Part shown: in pieces, positions 46,201-61,200 of the stretch | Position numbering within the stretch: the first letter of the stretch is position 1 | How the letters are laid out: the number at the start of each line of letters is the position of its first letter | Assembly: GCA_032158295.1 (NCBI GenBank) | Contig: CM063251.1 | Location: forward strand, 18,043,425 to 18,107,424 | Reading direction: 5' to 3' | Length of the DNA stretch: 64,000 nucleotides | From: Pycnopodia helianthoides | Taxonomy: Eukaryota > Echinodermata > Asteroidea > Forcipulatida > Asteriidae | Translations under genes and position numbers: made by a program | The notes under the pieces: model-generated | What the model saw: only the letters and a program-made list of their open reading frames with translations | The model's database searches: none | Told to the model about the DNA's origin: nothing

Positions 46201-49200
46201 GACACGTTAATCCGGAGGTCACAGGTTCAAGTCCAGCTCTAGTCAATTTTCTTTGTACAACCCAAAATTATTTCAAAATAAGATCTGTAAACACTTTGCC
46301 CTAAAAAAATCCCCGACGTTGTACCTCATCTTTACAATTTGCAAAAAAAGAAATTATAGAAAAAAAACCAAAATTTAAAAGCAATTTGCTGCTGAGAAAG
46401 AAAACTGAAAAAGCCTTTTTGCATGCGATTTTGCTTCCTCTGCGGGAAAAATAGAAAAAGAAACTTAGAAAGGGTACCAGCTGGTTCATTGTTCCCTGCC
46501 CTGAATACCTATTAATCGGTTGAGCTGTTCCACTTCCTGATCCTCACCTCCAGTCGGCCAACACGTTTTGCTGAGATAAGGACATTGCTGGTATTCTACC
46601 TTCATACGGCCAATCCGCAGCAGGGATTGATCCATCACCGGGGCCTTGCACAGGAAACGGTAACGCTTCAAGACAAAACTGTCTTGCGTCGTGTTCTGGA
46701 CCATCCATGGGGTCCATCTGGTCGTCTTACGTACTTCTGTTATGAGAATAATCGTAGGTGCAACTATTTAAAGGGTGTTCACAATGATTGATTTTGATTT
46801 GATTTAATTCGTTGCTATTTATATACAAGTTACAATAAAAAATTGCCTTGGCTCTGTTGCTTGAAATGACATTAAAGTACAACATTAGTAAGATTGAAAA
46901 TAATTTTTTATTCAACAATGGGTAAAATCAAAACTTATTTTGCGCACACTGAATGCTAATATTGAGTATCAATGGTGATTCTTGAGTAGCAATTGATACA
47001 TTTTGTGTAGCACTTTGCTGCGCTACACAAGGGAAATCGTTTAGTGATCTCATACTCTCTCTCGAGTTCAAACGCTGCTACCACTCTACAACCGAAAACC
47101 ATGAACACAGTTACATAACAGCCAGAGATCATTTGCGTACACAGCCCCCGAACTCTTCAACTGGCTTCCAACACATGTTAGGAATGCGAACTCACTAGAT
47201 CTGTTCAAGAGATCACTTAAAACCCATCTGCTCAACTTGTGACTTTCAAAAACTTCTCCTGCCATTTTTTTCCACAACATCTTGTGAAACTTAGTCATGT
47301 GTAGGAACTATAAATAAATAAACACCTGTATATAGTAAGCTTGCAGGTACAACCGTGTGTAAATCTCTTCTGTGAGAGTGTTGGCTCTGAAAAGAGCCGG
47401 CAAGTTTACCACATTATTAACTATGATCTTATCTCCATACCTCTGCACAGTTGCTTATTACATTCTCGTGTCTCCTCTGGCGTTCCCATACAGACACTTC
47501 CTCCAAGACAATGTCTAGATCTAGTCTGGACTCCACCGTTACATTTAGCTGAACAAACACTCCATGCGCTCCATTCACTCCATGAACCTACAGACACAGG
47601 GTTAATAGGAGGTGGGGGGAAAATGGATAAATGACGAAGTTGATAATTTTGGTCAACTTCACTGGAATAGGTGGACATCAGTGGAAAAAATGGCATCATC
47701 TCTCCTGCATCAGAGACATTCAAAACAGCTCAAAACTCAATCTCTAACTCACCTGCTTACCCAAATTTCATAAAGCTGTTTAGCTGAATAAACTACTTGG
47801 CAAATGTCTTCACGAAGCAAAAAAGTTAGTGGGGCACCAGTTGCAACAATGTAAACTTTATGGAACTTTGGCTGGTAACCTGTTTCTGCTAAGCATGCCT
47901 TTTCTGTGCTTATCAAGTTTTTGTGCTTACAGGCTTTAGGACATTGGGCCCTGAAAAAGTCCCAAGATCATAAAGCTGGGCCCAATTTTATAAGGCATGC
48001 GAGCATGAAAAATGCTAAGCACAGACTAATTGTGCTTAGCAAAAAAGGTTATCAGCCAAAATTACATAAAGTTGACATTGTTGTGACGGTGCCCCACTTA
48101 TTTTTGCTTAGCGAAGAAGTTTGCTTAGCAGCATTTTCTGCTTAACAGCTTTATGAAAATGAACCCAAGTTGAAACAATTAACATTTGCTAAGCACTGAC
48201 ATAATTTTTGCTTAGCAGCCACAACTTACAAGCCAAAATGCCATAAAGCTTAAATTGATTTCGACCAATGCCCCACCGATTTGGTTTGCTCAGCCATAAA
48301 ACTTGTTTAGCAGCATTTCCTGCATGAAATACCTTAATAAAAATTGTTCCTTTTTTTCTCTCTCCAAAATTACGTCTTTCTAAAAGTGCACCCAGTATTT
48401 GAAGCCATGCACATGTTTAGTTGTTTTTATGCTGTGTGCGCAGACTATTGAATTCCAAATCAAACAGAAAGAATTGTAACTTTAAATACAGGCAAGTTGC
48501 AAGAACTCTTTATCTTGTTACAACATGCAATTTCATCCAATGCTTACTCATGCTTCCTTTTAAATTGCAATTTTACTCTCCAAAAAAAAAAACAGCCGAA
48601 AAGTGAAAGAATTAAACTAACACAAAGTAAAAAAAAAATGCAAAGTAAGAAATATGTATGAATTAAAAGATATATTTTTTTCCCTCTTTTTGTTATATAG
48701 AAAAGGTTTCTTGGTACACGCGTGCTAGTATGCTCCATTTTTAACCAGAGCCCCCTCCCCCCCCCCGACATAACAATACTGAGGCCACACCCCCCACTTT
48801 TTTTTGTACTGTTGCAATGTCTTAAATGCCATGCCTACTTCTGAGTAAACCTCATCTGATACTTAGAAGGAAAAAAAAACACAAACTAACAAACTTTCAG
48901 AATGGAATGACTAAGGAGGGCTCGTCAAATGCTATCGAGCGTCTCCATCCGTGAAACAGTCACAGGGTGGCGACGCGTTCAACTAGTAATGGTTCCACTG
49001 TATTTGTTTTCAATCAACAGATAGTGTTGGGCTTGAAACATAATGCATCTATACACTGGGCTGTAATGGCATCCATGAATCAACGTTCTTTTTTTATGAG
49101 TCACTTTTTCCTGGTTGGTCAGAGTTAACCCCGAATTCTCGTCCATTAATAGACGTTGGGAATGATGTCATTGTACAGGTAAAGTAAAGTGCCAGGGCAC

Positions 49201-52200
49201 TGTGAACTGGCACAATGCTGGATAACCTCACTTCAATACTATAATCTGTGTTTCAAATCCAAGCAGACATGAATCAATGCAAGCAAGTCACAGCATTTAC
49301 CCAAAGATCCTTCATCCTTCAAAAACCAATTCAGTTCATAAAAGTGTCATTCCCTACTTTTCAAAATCCCCACAATCGATTTCACAGCAGACTAAAAGGA
49401 TAGTTTCACTTGAAAACTTGAAATGCATGCACTCTTACAAAACCAAAGTGTTTTTTTTCTCTTTTTAGAGAAAGATCACTTTTGAACTTTGACATCTTAA
49501 TCTCTATCCAGTGATTCAAGAATTCCTGACCTGTTTCTCTCTCTTTCCTAGCAGCTATCGTTACATGATCGTAGCTACTAGCCACCTAACTGTTTGTCCC
49601 CACTTTGTACAATAAAGACTGACATCCCATAGTTAGTCTCCTTCCAGTGCTCGGTGGTAAAGCTAGTGGCTCTCAAGGGATTTGAAGGGCACTCCTTGTA
49701 ATGGAGACTAATTTCTTGTCCCATAAAGACTAACGATTTCAATTAGTATTTCATGTTACCTGATTGTTTTGTGCCTTTGGGAACGCTTGTTATGCCATTA
49801 AGCTGTTCTTTAACCAATTTGCAGAGCCAGAAACCAAAATTGAAACCAACATTTGATACGTTTAGTCAATCCTTTCAATCATTTTTTGGCAAACGTTCCT
49901 TAAGGTTTACAGAATGTTCATGCAGTGGGTTCATCGTTGCATAGAGCATGGACTTTGCTCTGCTACTGGGAAGCCGGTTAGATCTCTTAACTGTGCGGCC
50001 ATTTTGATTTTTTTTTCTCTCTTGCATACAAATCACTTTTATCACACTGAGGGTTGAAAGAAAATAGACTGGTCCTTTGATGTGGTAATGAGCACTCAAT
50101 ACTTGCACATAGGGAATCTGACAACACAGAAGCTGAAGAGTGCTTAAAGCTTAGTCCTCAGAAGTTTGGTAACGGATAAACTGTCAAAGGAATAAATGAT
50201 CAGTTGAGTAAACTCATTAGATGAGACCTAATCTTGAAAAATAATATAATACATAAATGTTTTTTTTTTTGCACTTCATGCAATGATGATGAGCAAATGG
50301 TGTAAAAAAAAGAAATAAAGAAATAAAAAGAAAGCAATAAAAGTCATGCTCGTCAAGAGGCCATGTACCTGAATTTTTCACGACAACAGCAGTACCTGAG
50401 CAGTTAGTAACCTGTATACTGTCACCCGCACAGAGTGATCCGCCACACTTGGGCTCCGGTGAATCACAGACACGACGCCGACATAGACAGTTCGAGTCAC
50501 CGCTGGGGTCATGGCATGGGAACCAGTCACTCCAGGCACTGTAACCTCCATCAACTGCAATGAGGGAACCGGTGTTGACGAGAGAGAGATATTAAAACTG
50601 TGGAAGTAACTCGGATCATCACACAACCATTTGCTTATTTTAGATTCATTATTTATGTTTGGACATTAAAAGCACCTGATCATAATGCAAAATCGTTGAT
50701 TCAAGTGATCTTATTGATTAGAAGATGCCAAGAAAAAGTTCTCATCCTTGAGGTACGGACACTTTAAGGGTCAGACCGGAGTTAACAAGATGAAGCGAGT
50801 AGGAGCGACAGACGAAGGGAAATTCAGAAGAGGCTAGCTGGGCCCTAGATGTATACCCCTCATACCTAGGCAGTTTGAGTTGACAAAAAATTACTTTACA
50901 AGGACTGTGCATAATAAACACAAACTAATATCGGACCCAGATCTCTACCTGCATCCTTTGTAAAACAAGCATTCATTTTCAGAACCATTTTTTTCAGTTC
51001 CTCAATTTAGAAAACAAATTTTTCAAAATGCTTGATATTGTGTCATGGATTCTAACTGAAAACCACATTAAAAAGTTTGTACACCTTTTGGAGAGCTTTT
51101 TACACCATATTCATCAGTGCAAAATCTGAAATTAAAAACGACCCCAAATTAATGCTGCAGTAATATTTCCTAGCACTATTTCCCTTGAGTGACAGGATCC
51201 TTCTTGGCTCTTTCACAAAATCCAACACCATATGAAAACTCAACACCCAAACTGTTGGACTCTGATTATAAACCCCTTGCGTTTGACGTCACATGGCCAA
51301 AACAGCGCCCTCACTGAGGTCAATGAAGACCTATCATTGGCTGAGAGTTGTGCGCCGTGCGTATATGCGCACACATTTCCATTGTTTGACCTCAGCGATG
51401 GCAGCCAATGCAAGGGGTCTATTGTGGTCTGCCTGATCCAATGTAAAGCATGATCACTTTACTCAGTCCTCAGTCCAACAGAATCAAACACAACACAGAG
51501 TTAGTTTTTGAAGGGCTGGCGGCCGGTGGTTGGAGTTGGTAACATCTTGAGAGGGGCAAATCACTCTTTCAAGAATGTCTTTTTGTTTCTTACCTTCTCT
51601 ATTTATCACAGGGCATGAGGTTATTTGTTGCATCCAATGAGAGGCATCCTTACTGCTGTAAAAAAAGAGGTTTAGAGAGGCAAGATTAAAAAATTGGACA
51701 GTATAGGAATACAGTTTTTTTTAGTCAAATCGGCCGAAAAACAGACCTAGCACCTTTACAAGATTTATCAGGTGAGTCTGCTGCTATCTAGCAGTCCAAC
51801 ATCTCACATTATAGATAAAGTTCTTTGCAGATATGTTTTCTTAACGGGTAAACTGAGTTTTCTTAACTGGTAAACTGAGTTTTCGTAACTGGTAAACTGA
51901 GTTTTCTTAACGGGTAATCTGAGTTTTCTTAACTGGTAAACTGAGTTTTCTTAACTGGTAAACTGAGTTTTCTTAACTGGTAAATTGAGTTTTCTTAATT
52001 GGTAAACTGAGTTTTCTTAGCGGGTAAACTGAGTTTTCTTAACTGGTAAACTGAGTTTTCTTAACGGGTAATCCATGTTTTCTTAACGGGTAAACTGAGT
52101 TTTCTTAACTGGTAAACTGAGTTTTCGTAACTGGTAAACTGAGTTTTCTTAACGGGTAATCTGAGTTTTCTTAACTGGTAAACTGAGTTTTCTTAACTGG

Positions 52201-55200
52201 TAAACTGAGTTTTCTTAACTGGTAAACTGAGCTTGTCTTACTTTTTGGGTTTGGTTGTACAGCGTCTGGCGGAAGTGTCCCATCCACAGTAGGGATCTCT
52301 AGAATCCAGGCATTCCCTGAAAGAGTAAAAATCATTTTTGTTAATCATTAGAGTCATCTAAAAGAACCCATGCATACGTCGCTGTCGCTGACGTCAAAAA
52401 ACGCTCACTAGTGTTTGCGCCACGCACAACTCTCAGCCAATGAGAGATCTTTCTTTGTCCTCAGGGAGGGCGCTGTTTGAGCTTGTGACATCATATTCAA
52501 GGGACCAATGGGTAGACACAAGTTTTCAAAACTGATAAATATCCATTTGTGTAATATGACGTTCTTATTAGCGCATTTCAGTTCTGGGAGAACTCTCAAT
52601 GCGCTTTACATACATTATTACCCCTGGTCACTGGGCCATTAATTTCTTTCCTTAAACCATCTCAGCTCCCTGGGGGTGTATTCAGCCTGTGCTGCCATAG
52701 TGCACCAAGCTAAATCAATCACAAGAACCATCTCTGCCCTCACAGTAAAGCATACCTGGACATCCGCTCTAGAATAGCAACGGTTGTGGGTTTGATTCCC
52801 ACCAGAGTTATATGCATGTGGATTTTTTTTTCACATGACTTGCGAAAGTATTAATTATAAAGTGCTTAAAGGAACATTACAGAGTTGGTAAGAAAAAAAC
52901 TTGTAAAATATACTTTTTGATCACAGATTTACATAAAACTTACACGTCTAATGATGATGATAGTAGAAACCATCCCTTGAAATATTTCTGTCTGAAATGC
53001 CATATTTGATGAGAAATTAATAAAGTAATTTTCCGATTGGAATTTATCGCTCAGTGAGCGCTTTATTCATTTGTTGAATCTACATGATTTCATGCAAATG
53101 TGTAACCGGTTTTTCACTATTTTCTCGTGACCCAGATGGCCGATCGATCTCATACTTCTACAGGTTTGTCAGTTTCTGTATACGGTGGATTACATAGAGT
53201 GCTTACACTGCCAGCAACTGTTTTGTTAGCAAAAACCAATTCTGTAATGTTCCTTTAACACACATCAATATATGGGTAAAACGCAATCAGTAAAGCGTAC
53301 CTGCCATGAATAAGAAACACCCTTCTCCCTCTTCACCTGTTTCTTTTTCATGACAACACATAACAATGGTTTTAAGGATGTTTTAAAAGATTAAAATTGC
53401 ACGATGAATGTACAGAGCGAGAGGAAGTCTTCACTTTTCTGCTCGGCACAAAAAAAAAGAATACATTTCTTACTTTACTGAATCACGAGCAGTGCTCAAA
53501 GAGTTTTAAAAACCCTTTAAAAATAGGTCTTTCTTATTAATTTACAAAGCAATTTGGCAATTAGTTCAGGAAATCCTATTCTTTGAGATCAAAGGAAGTA
53601 GAGGATTACTGTCAAACAATGGCGTGAGGAACTTAACAAAAAAAGCAAATCACCTCGGTGAGCTGCAAAACTTCTAAGGTTGATTTTATATATCTTTTAT
53701 ACAAGTAATAAAAATAGTCCTTAATAAGATAATGGTTCACATACAAAGTTTTATGCAAGTAATGCATGAAAGGATTTAAAAAAAGAAATTGTGACAAAAA
53801 AATCTACCTGTTCATCTTCTTATCTGATAAATTAACTTTAAACCAAACTTTCAGATTTGGAACAATCATAAGTTTAGCCATTTAGACATTTGGCCTGTGA
53901 GAAAAAAAAGAATCAGCCAAGGTTGAAACGTTAGACCAGTAAAATTGTTGACTCAATTAATAATAGTAATGGCCATTTGTAACGCGCCATATCTGTCAAC
54001 TTGACACTCCTGGCCCAGGTTAGGAATTCACCTGATGTTATCATCATCACCCAGTAACTGAACGCCCAGTAACTAACCACCCAGTTACTAACCACCCAGT
54101 AAACACCCAGTAACTGAGCGCCCAGTAACTGAACACCCAGTAACTGAACGCCCAGTACCTGAACACCCAGTACCTGAAGCCAGTAACTGAACGCACCCGT
54201 AACTGAACGCCCAGTACCCTAGAACCGACCCAGTACCTGAACGCCCAGTAACTGTATGCCCAGTAACTGAACGCCCGGTAACTGAACGCCCAGTAACTGA
54301 ACGCCCAGTAACTGAACACCCAGGAACACCCAGTAACTGAATGCCCAGTAACTGAACCTACACTCTAGGTGTGGCTACTAATCTTCACACAGTAAACTCT
54401 ATGACCAATGTCTGATCCGAGACTGTTTTTCCCCCCGCCTATTCAGTGTCTGCATTTCAAAACCCATTAGTAAAAACTGTTCTGACCAGACTGAACTGTA
54501 TGGTTACTTTACTTTGACTCACATTACTCCTTGTCTTAGGATACTGATCATATTGATCTATATTTGTTGGTTTATATTAGGGCAACTATTTTGACTAATC
54601 ACATCAGGTTGGTTCGAACGCTTAAAACCTACGCAGCAGACCACAAACTGACATTGATGGTAAACAGTAAACATTCACTGAAATAAAGACATATTTTTTA
54701 CCCAAATCTCTGAAACGATATGGCAACCTTTGATTGAAAAAGGATATTATTGATGTATGCCAGCATTTTCCACTAATCTACTCTGAATTTCCGGCAATTT
54801 CCTTGTAAATCAAACAAATTTTTGCAATATGATTTAATTCAAAATAAGAACGAGCCCGTTGGGAAAACTTACCTCATTGAGACGTATAGGTGACATCGCT
54901 GTAGGGGAACCTTCACCACGCCAGCCGACCGTCCAACAAAGAGGGCGCTCTAATATGCAAATCAAAATCAATATTCAACAGATATTTTAGGGGAAAGAAT
55001 GAATGTTTATCTCACCCTCAAAGATTAAACAACATTTTTTTAGACGACATAATGCACAAGTTTTTCACTGGTACTTTTAAAGATTGACATCAACAAGGGA
55101 TTGACACTTTATTATTATTTGATACAAATTCACGTGGATGTAACACATGGACCTAATCCATCACTGGGATTCACAATTAGTTGTTTCCTTTGTTCTTATT

Positions 55201-58200
55201 TTGTTTCCCAAGCCTCCTTTACTTCAAGAACCAAATGTTTCAGCTGATGTCACTACGGGCGAGTGTCTGTGTCACGCTGGGAGTATAAGCCACTGCGGGG
55301 AGGAATGGCCCCGACTAAGAAAGTCAGTGTCCGTTAATCTAAAAAAAGCTGTTTAATTTACTTCCCTTCGAGGTTATGGTATGACACTGCAAACATTGAT
55401 TTCAAAAGCCTTGATGAGTGTGAAAAACTTCATCAGGTCATGTCGGAATTGTCGGCTGCGGCTGTTGCTAAGGGTGTTGCTATGGGCAACCGAAGATCAA
55501 GCCATAGCCATAGTCTCCAATTCAGACACAGCCTTAAATCGTGCGGAGAATTGTTTCCACTTTTTCAACCTTGTGAAACTCGGTCATAAATACAGCCATT
55601 CAAAGATGGCATCTTTAGGCTACAATAACACCACCAGAAATGACTCAAGGTCTGCATGGTGAAAATACAATGAGATGGCGGGAGCACCAATGTAAAAAAA
55701 AAACTCTTTTGTGAGTTTGTGTGGTTCTGAAAAGAACCAGTGGCGTGCTTTATATCAGAACCGGTGGTGTCCTCCATTCCACCACACGCTGAATGACAGA
55801 GTGAATATTCTGCGTGACGAAAGATTTACACTTGGTGTGTCAATATATTTCTTGTGACCGACAGAATTGGAAGGCGTGACCATTTTTTGATACATTTATT
55901 GTTGTACTGTCACTTTAACGTGCGACTTTCACGTGCTGCGACGACGATGAAAACTAGGTCTATGGTGTTTTGATTTCCATCAATGTCTTCTTCACATAAA
56001 TATCAAGTTATGTTTGCCAGACATAGATCGGGATTCAAAACACCAGGGAATTGAAGCGGTGACATGTTTTTCACCTGTTCCAATTAGCCGTAATATCTTC
56101 AGAGCTCGGAAAACTTGACCTCTTGACCTTGTTATTTTTTCGCAAGGAAATTTCAAATCACCATTGGGCGATGAGTATTAAGTTGCTCTCCTGTGTGTTC
56201 GAATCGATCTCATGGATTTTTAAAGGTAGAACTAAAATTCCCTTCGACGGAATTTTAATTGGAACCGTCATAGGTCACCAAAAAGGTATCCAAGCGTATC
56301 CCAAGAGGCACTTTAAAATTTCTGATAGGAGTGTTCAAAGTACAATGTTATACAATAAGCTTAGAGCATTCAGATATAATGTTAAAAATCGTTTGTTTTC
56401 GAAATGTTTTGACCCACCCACCCATCCAAAATTTAGATTTAAAATATTGAATGACTCAAAAATCATATTCTATACACTAAAGAACAAAGTAATACCTCAA
56501 ATGATGCAGATATTTGCGATCAAAGGTCTCCAACATCAGTACTTTTCCTGCTTTAACAAACAATGATCTGGGCCAGCTCTGTATTTTTTTTCTTTTTTTT
56601 TAAATATATTTTTTTAATTCTATTATTTTAAATTCAAAACTGAATTTCGATTTTCAGTTATTTTTTTTGACCCACCCATCCACATTTTCGAAAACAAATC
56701 CAAATTTGTTAACACTGACTATTCTGAATGGCCCCTTAGTTCTTATATAGCGCTTTATCTACGAGCATCAAAAAGCACTTGTATCCTAGCGACAGGTCTG
56801 TTAAGTTTCAATTATGAAACCCATTTTTATACAGCACCTTATATAAGGTTTACAAGGTGCTGTGGCGCAATGGCGCAATCTGCAGCCAACTTTGCCAGAA
56901 ACACCATGGCAAACCCCTTCCCTCTCTTAACACAAAGTTTTATACTGGGTTCTTTTACAGGCATCAAACAACACAAGGACCTATGGCTTAACGTACAGGT
57001 TACCAGCTAAAAACATAGACAACTTGATCACATTATTATTTGTGTTTTACCCAAGTGTGTTAAGCACTGCATATACACAGTACATTTGAAAGAGTCCTAT
57101 TGAAAAAATCGACAGGCATATTGCTTGGGTGGGATTCGAACCCACAACCTTAGGTCCTATCTGAAGTTGCCTATAAGTGGAATGTAACTAGTACTATAAC
57201 ATTTATAGTAACTTTACTCACTTCTGACAGGGACCTTGTATTCTTATATGGTTGCATTATTAATTTACAAAGTTGCAAGAAACCTCAGTTGGATTCAAAC
57301 CAATTTTTGATATCAAGTACAATACTGAACACATTGGATGTTAACTACAGCTAGAGATTAGCTGATAGAAAAAAAGGACGATATAACCAACCCAATGCAT
57401 TGAGCAGACACGAAGTATACTCACAGCTTTTGTTCGCCATGATACAATAGCCAGTGAGCATTTGTAGGCATCTTTTAAAGTAAGGTTGTTGAGGTTTCGT
57501 ACATTTATCCCCATTGCCATCTGGAATGCCAGGTGTGTACAGATGAAACACTGACAAATCCAACACCCCTAGCGCTGGGTTTAATCCCCACCCCAGAGAC
57601 ACACACCCTCAGGCACTGCAGGTTTCTTATCCCCTACCCCAGGGGACTCTCTTGGAATTCTTGCAAGCAATGAAAAAAAAAAGGAAAACCCTATAGCCAC
57701 TGGACAACTTCTTTAGGAAAATAAAGATATTGAAGGCATAAGTGGCTTGTGTCAATACAAAGAGGCTGTTTGCAGTGGATGATGAAAACAATCAGAATGT
57801 TGTCCTACCGTCTCTTTGTGGAGTGTGATTTTCTTGAGGGGTTCACATTGGTTGTCCTGGAAAAAGAGGAGGTAACAAAATAATGAAGTTCCTATTTTTA
57901 AAAAGCACTTAGTCAAAGGGATTCAAACCAAACTTCCCCTACCCCAAAATAGAAAAAATGTCATGAGAAAAGAAAAAACTAACTGATGTTCAAGCCATGA
58001 AACACAGCTGATCATAAGAATAGATTTCTAAAGGATGGGTTTTAACTAAAGGCCATGTCACACAGGGCAATTTACAGGCGACCAGTTCCAGGCAATCTCC
58101 GAGAAGTAATAACCATTCACATGTTAATTTCCACATCAATTTCTTGGGGGCGGCAAGATGGTGTAGACAAATATCGGTTGTACCACCAAAGTGCTCATTC

Positions 58201-61200
58201 CTGCACGCAGTGCAGTTGGTTGCCTCCCAGTTGCCTGTAAAACTTGCCCTGTGTGACCAGGCCATAAAACATTTTTAAAGATCCACTTGCTTCGTCAACT
58301 TTCGATTGATTGATCAGAAAAAGCTACAAAATGAAAGAGAGTGACAACCCAGTTATCGGAAGGAATAAATGTCTGCGTAGCAAAGAACCGCCATAAGGTG
58401 TCAGATGCCGAGACGAGTTTCAAAGATGTTAAGAACGTGTTTTTGCGTCTTCGTCTTCTTTGGTTTCCCCTCAGGAAAAGGAAATAATTGTAAGTTCACA
58501 CGTCAGGTTATAAGAACTGGGGTCAAAAAGTACAGATAAATGAGGCCAAGCACGGCAGCCTATAACAGGTGCTCTTAGTGCCATGTTTGAATTGGGGTTT
58601 GGGTAAGTGATAAATTCAAATTCACTTAAGGACAGGGAGCCTAGAATGACGGATGGGATAACTGGATTTCTTCAAATACGTAGAATGCTCAGCTCAGGGC
58701 CTTGTCGCTGGGAAGGAACATGACGGAATTTTCCCTGTCTGCATTGTAAAAAGTATTGTTTCCTACAACTACCGGGAACATTGACAAGTATGGACAGGAT
58801 TACATCCATAAATTTTACTTTAAAAGGAAACATGTAAATAAATGCAACTAAGTAAAGAGAAAAATACATACTAAAGTCATGAGATACTTACTGGAGTAAT
58901 GCACAAAACCTCCAGCTCACAAGCTTTGTCAAGTCCCGGTAACTTAACAACCTTGGTTATCTTTCCATCCTCTGCGAACGAAGAAAGAAAGAAAAAAAAG
59001 AAGAAAAAATTCAATTAGATAAAGTTTCCCACAATATTCTGAGTGCCACTGTTAAGCCCTTTTTTCAGGGATGAGCTGGTGTTAAAATGCACTTTTACGA
59101 TAGTTCAAATCTTTCTATGGGGAGTAGGCCTTATTGTGGGGCAAAAAAAAAGAAGAAAATAAAAGTATTAAACAGATCAAGTAGTATTCTTAAAGTGGTC
59201 AAAGCTTGAGCATGATTCAAACTAGTAATCCATGGATTTTTTTCCTGCATGATTCAGGAAACCCTAGTAGTATGAAGTGCGTATCTTACATTGATGTAGG
59301 GTAAAACAAAAGGTACTATTTTTTTATCCCTGCTGCAAATGATCAGCCTACATCGTGGCGTGTCGTGGCCGAGCGGATAAGAGCACCGGACTCAAGCTCT
59401 GGTGTTTCTGTTCAGCAGAGTGTGGGTTCGAGTCCCAGTCGTGACACTTGTGTCCTTAAGCAAGACACTTAACCATTATTGCTTCGTCCTTCGGATGGGA
59501 CGTAAAGCCGTTGGTCCCGTGTGTTGTGTAATGCACGTAAAAGAACCCAGTGCACTTATCGAAAAGAGAAGGGGTTCGCCCCGGTGTTCCTGGTTTGATT
59601 GGCAGCATATTGCGCCACCGCACCTTGTAAACCATTACATTGTGCTATAAATGCATAGGTCTCATACTTCAAAACGTAGCTCCACATACATGGCAGGTAA
59701 AAATACTGAGCGCTTTGTATCCTTTGGCAAAAGGCGCTATATAAATACAGTTATTATTGTTATTATTATCTAAATGAGAAAATTGCAAATATTGGTGTTG
59801 GATCCATTTCATTGGAAGATTGACTGGTTCCAAATAGAACTTAAAACAAGATGATACTCTAACAAGAGGTGCTTCCAAACTTAAAACAAGAATTCCCCGA
59901 AATGTTTTAACATTCAGACTTTATTTTGTTTGAGTCAAAGAGTTCTCTTCTGGAGTTTTAATTACAATTCTGTATTTTTCCCGAACAAGTGTTGTTGTTT
60001 TCTTCCCCAAAAATGCACATACACACTTGATCTTTAACTATTATGGCTATGTCTGAGCCAAGAGACTTTTGCTATGGCTATGGCTGTTGGAAGCAGCAAC
60101 AACCTTGAATAAAGGGCCTTTTCAGCGATCTGGTCACAGCCACAGCCAATAGGACACAGCGTTTGTCACATTTAAGTTACTTCACTGTAATCAAATTTAC
60201 TCATGCATCAAGAAATACATTCATTCAATTAAGTGAGAATCATTTGTGGAGCGACTGGCACACTACCAGGTTTTTTTTTCAAATGGCAACTTTTTTGCCA
60301 ACAAGGCGAAAGTAGATTAGTTACAGACACTGGAAGCACCCTGCTATGTTATCTTAAGGAGAGATTTAAGTTACACTGTCCTACTGCGGGCTAAGGGAGA
60401 GGCTCACTGTCCTCCTGCGGGCTGGCTGGCGCTGTCTCTATGGGTGTGAAAACTCTCATGGTGGGCTTAGACTTGCTTCGGAAGTCATTGTTTTTTTTCC
60501 TGCTGGTTTTTAAAGTGAAACTCTTTGTTGTACATGTTGGAGAAACTGACTGACTAGTGCAGAGTTTACTTTTAAAAATTAAATTTTCAATGTTTTAAAA
60601 CATCACAAATCAACCTTACAAACCAAGTACTGATGAATCCAGCCTGATTGCATGAATCGACTAAAGCACACAATAATTGCCCCGAAATCCCAATTCACTT
60701 AAAAATCAAATCACAACTAAACTTTAAAACAAACACTTCACCCCAAACTGTAAAAGTTCAACCGCATCAAAAGCAAATCGTGGAGCCACCGTGGCAACAT
60801 AATCGCCCATGCTGTGAAATTAGCAGAGTATCAGCTGACCCTCAGTCAATAATTCGGCAAGCCGCTCAAGACATTCGAGTAGGAACTCGTTTTGGGAGGC
60901 GATGGGTGGCTGGCTGTGTCTCAGGGTTGGGGAAAGAACTGGGCTAGTCGGTCAAGCCAGGGGCAACAACGCTTGATATCTCTATGGCATTAGATTTTAA
61001 TAGACTTGTTTGTGAAAGGGAAACACGGAAATTTAAAAAAAAAAGGAAAATGGTTTGGGATATGTTTTTTTTTTTTTTTTGAGGCAGTGTGTTGCCAAGA
61101 TTGTTGAAGTAGGAAATTTCTGTTGATTACCCAAGGGCTGACTAATTTTGCTTTTAAACATGATAAACAATTTGAGCTCAGAAAGATATAAAAATAAAGA

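Noticed and set aside
56123..56566. 147-codon plus-strand ORF
   Set aside because: Its 3' half lies in a dispersed inverted-repeat element also found at 40512-40938, and no protein motif is recognisable.
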